Source of the DNA: Acidimicrobiia bacterium
GTDB taxonomy: Bacteria; Actinomycetota; Acidimicrobiia; IMCC26256; PALSA-555
DNA length: 5,397 nt
Direction of reading: 5' to 3'
Assembly (NCBI GenBank): GCA_022865365.1
Contig: JALHSW010000459.1
Span: 1 to 5,397, forward strand
Part shown: piece after piece, positions 1 through 5,397 of the stretch
Position numbering within the stretch: position 1 is the first letter of the stretch
How the letters are laid out: every line of letters begins with the position of its first letter
Notes under the pieces: model-generated
Databases searched by the model: none
What the model saw: the letters and a program-made list of their open reading frames with translations, nothing else
What the model was told of the DNA's origin: nothing
Made by a program: the position numbers and the translations under genes

Positions 1-534
1 CGTGAACAGCTGCGCGGCGCCGTTCGGGCACGCCGCCACGCACGCGCCGCAGCCGATGCACGCGGCTGCGTCCATCGCGGCGTCGGCGGCCTCCTTGGGC
101 ACGAGGATCAGGTTCGCGTCGGGGGCCGTACCCGTCGGTGCGGTGATGTATCCGCCGGCCTCGACGATGCGGTCGAAGGCCGACCGGTCGACGCAGAGGT
201 CCTTGATGATCGGGAACGCCTTGGCCCGCCACGGCTCGACCGTGATGTTCGCACCATCCTCGAACTTCCGCATGTGGAGCTGGCACGTTGCGGTACCCAT
301 CTCGGGCCCGTGGGCACGGCCGTTGTTCATCATCGAGCACGATCCGCAGATTCCCTCACGGCAGTCGTGGTCGAACTCGACCGGCTGGTCGCCCTCGGTG
401 ATCAGGCGCTCGTTGAGCAGGTCGATCAGCTCGAGGAACGACATGTCGGGGCTGACGTCGTCGACCTCGTACGACGCGAAGGCACCCTTCGCGTCGGGTC
501 CGCGCTGGCGCCACAGCTTGAGCGTGACCTTCAC
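1..534 (-). CDS. sdhB: Succinate dehydrogenase iron-sulfur subunit SdhB (C-terminus cut by window edge)
   Basis: Iron-sulfur subunit of complex II. It passes electrons from the FAD of SdhA through [2Fe-2S], [4Fe-4S] and [3Fe-4S] clusters to the quinone and heme sites of SdhC, on the cytoplasmic face of the membrane. The 178 visible codons show the plant-type ferredoxin ligands Cys58, Cys63, Cys66 (DCREGICGSC) and Cys84. The first part of the C-terminal ferredoxin fold follows, with CIGCGACVAACP at 159-170. The FPIIKDLCVDRSAFD stretch (107-121) is typical of non-classical, Sdh1-like SdhB. Relatives are about 250 residues, so roughly 70 residues, including the last cluster ligands, lie beyond position 1. 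The GTG start at 534 is chosen because AGGAG sits 8 nt upstream and the first in-frame ATG is codon 31, too far into the fold. It follows sdhA by 11 nt and is almost certainly co-transcribed with it. A fumarate reductase role in the reverse direction cannot be excluded from sequence. Confidence 0.95.
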   Translation of the reverse strand, partial: MKVTLKLWRQRGPDAKGAFASYEVDDVSPDMSFLELIDLLNERLITEGDQPVEFDHDCREGICGSCSMMNNGRAHGPEMGTATCQLHMRKFEDGANITVEPWRAKAFPIIKDLCVDRSAFDRIVEAGGYITAPTGTAPDANLILVPKEAADAAMDAAACIGCGACVAACPNGAAQLFT

Positions 535-542
535 GTTCGCGT

Positions 543-545
543 CTC

Positions 546-547
<2 letters not shown>
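543..547 (-). promoter_or_regulatory. sdhB ribosome binding site overlapping the sdhA stop
   Basis: AGGAG lies 8 nt before the sdhB GTG codon. Its first two bases are the last two of the sdhA TAG stop (548-546), so a ribosome ending sdhA sits directly on the sdhB initiation region. This site decides the GTG start. Confidence 0.8.
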
Positions 548-2462
<1,915 letters not shown>

Positions 2463-2467
2463 CGTGC

Positions 2468-2473
2468 TCACCT
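2468..2473 (-). promoter_or_regulatory. sdhA ribosome binding site containing the sdhC stop
   Basis: AGGTGA is both the last arginine codon plus TGA stop of sdhC and a good Shine-Dalgarno match, 5 nt before the sdhA ATG at 2462. It supports that start over the GTG at 2471, which overlaps this site. Confidence 0.7.
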
Positions 2474-3259
2474 GGCGACCACCCCGGTTGTGATGAGAAG
2501 GGGCATGCTGACGTTGCCCACTGTGACGATGATCGCGAACGCGACCGCGAAGATGCGTCGCGAGGAGTTCCACCGTGGGTTGTTCAACCCGAGGCTCTGG
2601 AACATCGACCAGAGACCGTGGAAGAGGTGGAAGCCCAGGGCGAACATCGCGACGATGTAGGCGATCGCTACGGGTTCGCGCTCGAACGAGTTGAAGAGGT
2701 TGTTGTAGGGATCGCCCCGCACGAAGTCGGGGTTCGCCTGGCCCCACGTGAGGTCCATCAGGTGGAAGATCACGAACAGGGCGACGATGATCCCCGTCCA
2801 GCGCATCGTGCGCGATGCGAAGCTCGCCGCGACGTAGTCGCGCTTGGACTGGTACTTCACCGGGCGGGCTTTGTGGTTCATCCGCGTGAGCTGGTACGCG
2901 GCGATGATGTGCACCGCCACGGCGACCAGGAGACCGACCCGCATCCCCCACAGCAGCACCGTGCGCGGGAACGCGGGCTCGCCGAGGTCGCGCAGCCACT
3001 CGGCGTACTCGTTGAGGTGGGCCATCCCGAGGAACACCTTGAGGTTCCCGACCATGTGCGCCACGACGTAGCCGAAGAGCGCGATGCCGCTGATCGCCAT
3101 CAGCCACGTCTTGCCGACCGCCGATCCGTAGAAGGCGACGAGGAACGGCGGTTCCTTCGACTCGGGCACCGGAGGCCCGCTGTAGCGGGCGAGCCGAACG
3201 GCTGCGTCCGCTCCTTCGCTCTCGTCCTCGGTCGAGAGCTCGCCTTCGACCTTCGTCAT
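2468..3259 (-). CDS. sdhC: Succinate dehydrogenase cytochrome b558-type membrane anchor SdhC
   Basis: Membrane anchor of complex II, carrying heme b and the quinone site. The 263-residue product has five hydrophobic helices, at roughly 53-73, 100-124, 152-172, 197-220 and 236-258. This is the single-anchor five-helix (type B) plan known from Bacillus SdhC and Wolinella FrdC. One histidine falls in each of helices I-IV (His68, His117, His166, and His211 or His214) at spacings of 49, 49 and 45-48. That matches the four axial ligands of two hemes b in the family. The first 38 residues form an acidic, proline-rich cytoplasmic tail, longer than in Bacillus SdhC (about 200 residues in all) but in line with mycobacterial Sdh1 anchors (about 270). 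There is no cysteine. The ATG at 3259 is chosen over an upstream in-frame ATG at 3286 because a GGGAGG site lies just before it. It overlaps the sdhA ribosome binding site and lies 78 bp downstream of the 2TM gene. Confidence 0.94.
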   Translation of the reverse strand: MTKVEGELSTEDESEGADAAVRLARYSGPPVPESKEPPFLVAFYGSAVGKTWLMAISGIALFGYVVAHMVGNLKVFLGMAHLNEYAEWLRDLGEPAFPRTVLLWGMRVGLLVAVAVHIIAAYQLTRMNHKARPVKYQSKRDYVAASFASRTMRWTGIIVALFVIFHLMDLTWGQANPDFVRGDPYNNLFNSFEREPVAIAYIVAMFALGFHLFHGLWSMFQSLGLNNPRWNSSRRIFAVAFAIIVTVGNVSMPLLITTGVVAR

Positions 3260-3263
3260 CGCC

Positions 3264-3269
3264 CCTCCC
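3264..3269 (-). promoter_or_regulatory. sdhC ribosome binding site
   Basis: GGGAGG ends 4 nt before the ATG at 3259, a slightly short but workable spacing. It favours this start over the in-frame ATG nine codons upstream, whose extra residues (MGAGCPGGA) are simply the translated Shine-Dalgarno region. Confidence 0.7.
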
Positions 3270-3337
3270 GGACAGCCGGCGCCCACCTCACGGCGGTTGG
3301 AGAACCGGCGGCGCGACGCTATCCCCGGGAGTTGCCG

Positions 3338-3676
3338 CTACACCGATTCGGGCGGCTTGTCGCGGGCGAGCTCCTTCTCCATCTGACGCTGCTCCCAGCC
3401 CTGCATCCACTCGCTGTGCCGACCGAAGACGTGCCACGCGTGGACCGCGAGGCCGAAGCCCCAGAACAGGGTGACCCAGAGCCAGTCCCACCCGGCAACG
3501 AACAGGAACACCACGTTCATCACGACGTAGACGAGAAGGCTGGCGTAGAGCCCCTTCTTCGCGCCGACGCGGCGCCGGGCTTCCTCGTAGCGCTCCTGGT
3601 CGGCGGTCGTCTTGCCGGCGGTCGTCTTGCCGGCGGTCGTCTTGCCGGGCGTCGGTGCGTCGGAATTGTCGGCCAT
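3338..3676 (-). CDS. Small 2TM-domain membrane protein
   Basis: A 112-residue protein of unknown function that resembles the '2TM domain' family of short bacterial membrane proteins. Residues 1-25 form a polar tail with three tandem GKTTA repeats (11-25). Residues 26-41 are a charged amphipathic stretch (YEEARRRVGAKKG) typical of the family just before the first helix. Two hydrophobic helices follow at about 43-61 and 65-84, joined by a very short WDW turn. The second ends in GLAVHAWHVFGRH, a family-like signature rich in His and Trp, and the C-terminal 25 residues are charged. The ATG at 3676 is preferred over upstream in-frame starts because GAGGAGG lies 8 nt before it. The gene is co-directional with sdhC and no clear terminator lies between them, so it may be the first gene of the sdh transcript. 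A role in complex II is inferred from position only; the family also occurs beside unrelated genes. Confidence 0.85.
   Translation of the reverse strand: MADNSDAPTPGKTTAGKTTAGKTTADQERYEEARRRVGAKKGLYASLLVYVVMNVVFLFVAGWDWLWVTLFWGFGLAVHAWHVFGRHSEWMQGWEQRQMEKELARDKPPESV
3601..3645. repeat. Three perfect tandem copies of a 15-bp unit inside the 2TM gene
   Basis: The unit cggcggtcgtcttgc is repeated exactly at 3601-3615, 3616-3630 and 3631-3645. Read on the minus strand it encodes GKTTA three times in the N-terminal tail of the 2TM protein. The unit is a multiple of three, so copy-number change would lengthen or shorten the tail without a frameshift. Confidence 0.95.
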
Positions 3677-3684
3677 GGGATCGT

Positions 3685-3691
3685 CCTCCTC
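3685..3691 (-). promoter_or_regulatory. Ribosome binding site of the 2TM gene
   Basis: GAGGAGG, a strong Shine-Dalgarno match, ends 8 nt before the ATG at 3676. It decides that start over the in-frame upstream ATG codons. Confidence 0.8.
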
Positions 3692-3802
3692 GGTCGTCGG
3701 CATCATCGCGCAGCGTCTCTCGGCGCGGGGGTCGCTCCTCGGGGGGGACCGGGCGGAAGCCCCTGGGGCGGCGGGTACGCTGCGCATCCGGTGATCGATC
3801 TC

Positions 3803-3808
3803 GAGGTG
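3803..3808 (+). promoter_or_regulatory. Ribosome binding site of the AAA+ ATPase gene
   Basis: GAGGTG ends 5 nt before the ATG at 3814. It supports this ATG over an in-frame GTG at 3808 and over the long upstream open frame, which runs into the 2TM gene. Confidence 0.75.
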
Positions 3809-3813
3809 TGTGC

Positions 3814-5229
3814 ATGAGCGAGTCCACAACCCCGCGCCCAGGAGCGCTGGGCGACCTCCGCGCCAGTGGCTGGGTGTCCCGCCCGGTCAAGCAGGAGGTG
3901 CGCGAGAACGCCACCCTTCGGATCCGCGAGGGCGCGCCGGTCGTCGAGGGAGTCGTCGGCTTCGAGCAGACGGTGCTGCCCCAGCTCGAGAACGCCCTGC
4001 TCGCGGCGCACGACGTGATCTTCCTCGGGGAGCGCGGACAGGCCAAGACGCGCATGATTCGTTCGATCGTGAACCTGCTCGACGAGTGGATGCCCATCGT
4101 GACCGGGAGCGAGATCAACGACGATCCGTACGCCCCGATCTCGCACCATGCTCGCGTGCTCGTCGCCGAGCGCGGCGATGAGACGCCGATCGAGTGGGTG
4201 CACCGCGAGCGTCGGTTCGGCGAGAAGCTGGCCACGCCCGACACGTCGATCGCCGACCTCATCGGCGAGGTCGACCCGATCAAGGTCGCCGAGGGCCGCT
4301 ACCTCTCCGACGAGCTCACGATCCACTACGGGCTCGTCCCGCGCACGAACCGTGGGATCTTCGCGATCAACGAGCTGCCCGACCTCGCCGAGCGGATCCA
4401 GGTGGGTCTGCTGAACGTGCTCGAGGAGCGCGACGTGCAGATCCGGGGCTACAAGATCCGGCTCCCGCTCGACCTCATGCTCTTCGCGTCGGCCAACCCC
4501 GAGGACTACACGAACCGTGGGCGGATCATCACCCCGCTCAAGGATCGGTTCGGGGCCCAGATCCGTACCCACTATCCCCTCGACGTCGAGGTCGAGATGG
4601 ACGTCGTGGACCAGGAGGCGGTTGTCACCTCGCCTGATGGCGTGCGGGTCGCGGTCCCGGATTTCATGACCGAGATCGTGGCGGCGATCAGCCAGCAGGC
4701 CCGGCACTCGCCGCACGTCAACCAGCGCTCTGGCGTCTCGGTCCGCATGTCGGTCGCGAACTACGAGACGATGGTCGCGAACGCGACCCGCCGCGCGCTG
4801 CGAAACGGCGACGACGAGGTCGTGCCCCGCGTCAGCGACCTCGAGGCGCTCGCGGCGAGCACCGCGGGCAAGATCGAGTTCGAGACCGTCGACGACGGGC
4901 GCGAAGAGCAGGTGCTCGATCGCATCGTGAAGGCGGCGACACTCGAGACGTTCCGCAGTGCGTGCTCGCCCGAGCGGCTCAGCCAGCTCGTCGCCGCGTT
5001 CGACGGTGGGCTGGTGGTGCACACCGGTGACGACGTGCCCGCCTCGGAGTACGCCAAGCTCCTCGCTGATCTTCCCGGCTTGCCCGACGCGCTCGCCGAG
5101 CTCGAGGTCGGAGAAACGCCCGCAGGGGTTGCGTCAGCAGTCGAGTTCATCCTCGAGGGCCTGCACCTCGCGAAGCGTCTGAACAAGGACGCGATCGGAG
5201 GGAAGGCCACGTACCGCGGGCGGGGTTGA
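3814..5229 (+). CDS. MoxR/magnesium-chelatase-I-like AAA+ ATPase
   Basis: A 471-residue ATPase of the MoxR/ChlI branch of AAA+ proteins, often labelled 'magnesium chelatase' or 'sigma-54 interacting' ATPase in actinobacteria. Landmarks are Walker A GERGQAKT (72-79, catalytic Lys78 and Thr79) and a conserved insert with TPDTSIADLIGEVDP (141-155). Walker B-like GIFAINE follows (181-187; Glu187 the likely catalytic base, Asn186 where Asp is usual). Sensor 1 Asn228 lies in ASANPEDY, an arginine-finger candidate Arg245 in LKDRFG, and a sensor 2-like NQRSGVSVR at 303-311. The remaining C-terminal part (about 330-471) is a helical lid plus a family-specific tail ending in a basic stretch. There is no signal peptide or membrane segment, so it should be cytoplasmic. 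Relatives usually work with a VWA-domain protein encoded next door; here the next gene is convergent, so the ATPase appears to be transcribed alone. It is unlikely to be a true magnesium chelatase because no bacteriochlorophyll genes are present. Substrate unknown. Confidence 0.92.
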   Translation: MSESTTPRPGALGDLRASGWVSRPVKQEVRENATLRIREGAPVVEGVVGFEQTVLPQLENALLAAHDVIFLGERGQAKTRMIRSIVNLLDEWMPIVTGSEINDDPYAPISHHARVLVAERGDETPIEWVHRERRFGEKLATPDTSIADLIGEVDPIKVAEGRYLSDELTIHYGLVPRTNRGIFAINELPDLAERIQVGLLNVLEERDVQIRGYKIRLPLDLMLFASANPEDYTNRGRIITPLKDRFGAQIRTHYPLDVEVEMDVVDQEAVVTSPDGVRVAVPDFMTEIVAAISQQARHSPHVNQRSGVSVRMSVANYETMVANATRRALRNGDDEVVPRVSDLEALAASTAGKIEFETVDDGREEQVLDRIVKAATLETFRSACSPERLSQLVAAFDGGLVVHTGDDVPASEYAKLLADLPGLPDALAELEVGETPAGVASAVEFILEGLHLAKRLNKDAIGGKATYRGRG

Positions 5230-5232
5230 CCG

Positions 5233-5253
5233 CGAGCACCGTCGCGGTGCTCG
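5233..5253. terminator. Hairpin between convergent genes, likely bidirectional terminator
   Basis: A perfect 9-bp stem, cgagcaccg (5233-5241) paired with cggtgctcg (5245-5253), encloses a 3-nt loop. It lies 3 nt after the ATPase stop and 6 nt beyond the stop of the convergent gene. No T-tract follows on either strand, so it would be a U-less terminator of the kind proposed for high-GC actinobacteria, or just a transcript-end stabiliser. Confidence 0.55.
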
Positions 5254-5259
5254 ACGCCG

Positions 5260-5397
5260 TCAGATTCCGCTGTCGCGCTGGTACACGTTGCAGGCCTGGT
5301 TGGCAAAGCGGTTCACGTTCTCGGCCGCGTCCTGGATGTCGGGGTCGTCGACCACCGACGTGTCGCCGTCGGCCCGTCTGCGCATCGCGTCGGCGAA
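5260..5397 (-). CDS. C-terminal end of an unrecognised protein (start beyond window)
   Basis: The last 45 codons and TGA stop (5262-5260) of a minus-strand frame that is open to the window edge. The visible residues are mostly polar and acidic, with an arginine cluster (MRRRADGD) near the left end, the run VVDDPDIQDAAENVNRFANQ, and a single cysteine ten residues from the C-terminus (ACNVYQRDSGI). No domain is recognisable and there is no membrane segment in this part. Support for it being real comes from frame openness, GC-rich third positions, and a stop that falls just beyond a hairpin shared with the convergent ATPase gene. The N-terminus and any signal peptide are outside the window, so no function is offered. 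Confidence 0.6.
   Translation of the reverse strand, partial: FADAMRRRADGDTSVVDDPDIQDAAENVNRFANQACNVYQRDSGI

Larger units (their letters stand above)
3677..3813. promoter_or_regulatory. Divergent intergenic region between the 2TM-sdh genes and the AAA+ ATPase gene
   Basis: These 137 bp should hold the promoters for both directions. On the plus strand TACGCT at 3776-3781 fits the actinobacterial TANNNT -10 pattern and would give a leader of about 26 nt, but no convincing -35 hexamer is seen 16-18 bp upstream. I could not pick a credible promoter for the minus direction. The middle is G-rich on the plus strand: runs of 5 G at 3727-3731, 7 at 3741-3747, 3 at 3751-3753, 4 at 3766-3769 and 3 at 3773-3775. 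An 8-bp palindrome, gatcgatc, lies at 3793-3800. No known operator was recognised. Confidence 0.55.

Noticed and set aside
2463..3107. N-terminal extension of the SdhA frame through sdhC
   Set aside because: The frame is open but overlaps sdhC, whose protein is clearly real, and the extension translates to Arg-rich nonsense. The Shine-Dalgarno supports the ATG at 2462.
3294..3307. Small inverted repeat (cggtt / aaccg with a 4-nt loop) between the 2TM gene and sdhC
   Set aside because: Only 5 bp of stem and no T-tract; too weak to call a terminator or regulatory structure.
3316..3321. Possible minus-strand -10 (TAGCGT) for an sdhC-specific promoter
   Set aside because: The hexamer fits TANNNT, but no -35 is visible at suitable spacing. 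Such matches are common by chance, so it is not listed as a feature.
3751..3762. gggc-ggaa-gccc mini-hairpin in the divergent region
   Set aside because: The 4-bp stem competes with an overlapping gcccc-t-ggggc pairing and is expected by chance in such GC-rich sequence.
2618..3817. Long plus-strand open frame antisense to sdhC and the 2TM gene
   Set aside because: The translation is dominated by charged and His/Arg-rich sequence and ends in repeats that mirror the GKTTA repeat. It is a shadow of two supported genes.
3288..4283. 331-codon minus-strand frame spanning the ATPase 5' end and the 2TM gene
   Set aside because: It covers two supported genes and the intergenic region in a different frame and has no recognisable domain.
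3703..5022. 439-codon minus-strand open frame antisense to the ATPase
   Set aside because: The opposite strand encodes a protein with intact AAA+ motifs. This frame shows no motif and has the Arg/Asp/Val/Leu composition of antisense GC-rich DNA.
3814..5229. Reading the ATPase as a true magnesium chelatase subunit (bacteriochlorophyll synthesis) or a sigma-54 activator
   Set aside because: It lacks the sigma-54-contacting GAFTGA loop, and no pigment genes are nearby. Such labels arise from shared AAA+ folds; a MoxR-like role fits better.

Overview
This window is high-GC DNA (about two thirds G+C by eye) with strong G/C third-position bias. GTG or ATG starts and purine-rich Shine-Dalgarno sites precede the genes. 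Gene content and protein type fit an actinobacterium: a three-subunit succinate dehydrogenase of the mycobacterial Sdh1 size class and a MoxR/ChlI-like AAA+ ATPase. An Acidimicrobiia-like lineage is possible, but that is only an impression from the sequence.

Layout. From about 3676 down to position 1 the minus strand carries a run of four genes. First is a small two-helix '2TM' membrane protein (3676-3338). After a 78-bp gap come sdhC (3259-2468), sdhA (2462-546) and sdhB (534 to beyond position 1, cut by the window edge). The three sdh genes are packed so tightly that the stop codon of each upstream gene lies within the ribosome binding site of the next, which suggests translational coupling. 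A 137-bp, G-rich divergent intergenic region (3677-3813) separates this run from a plus-strand AAA+ ATPase gene (3814-5229). A perfect 9-bp stem hairpin (5233-5253) lies between the stop of that gene and the stop of a convergent minus-strand gene, of which only the last 45 codons are visible (5260-5397).

How the genes fit together. SdhA (covalent FAD, succinate oxidation), SdhB (three Fe-S clusters) and SdhC (five-helix, probably di-heme anchor) form a type-B succinate:quinone oxidoreductase (complex II), linking the TCA cycle to the respiratory quinone pool. The ATPase is a relative of MoxR proteins, which often act with VWA-domain partners as chaperones for metallo-enzymes. No VWA gene follows it here. 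Its position back-to-back with an sdh operon is notable because the E. coli MoxR protein RavA has been reported to act on fumarate reductase, a complex II relative. That link is a hypothesis only. I saw no tRNA, rRNA, CRISPR, insertion sequence or phage gene, and nothing I can claim as a new system; most of the window is core respiratory metabolism.
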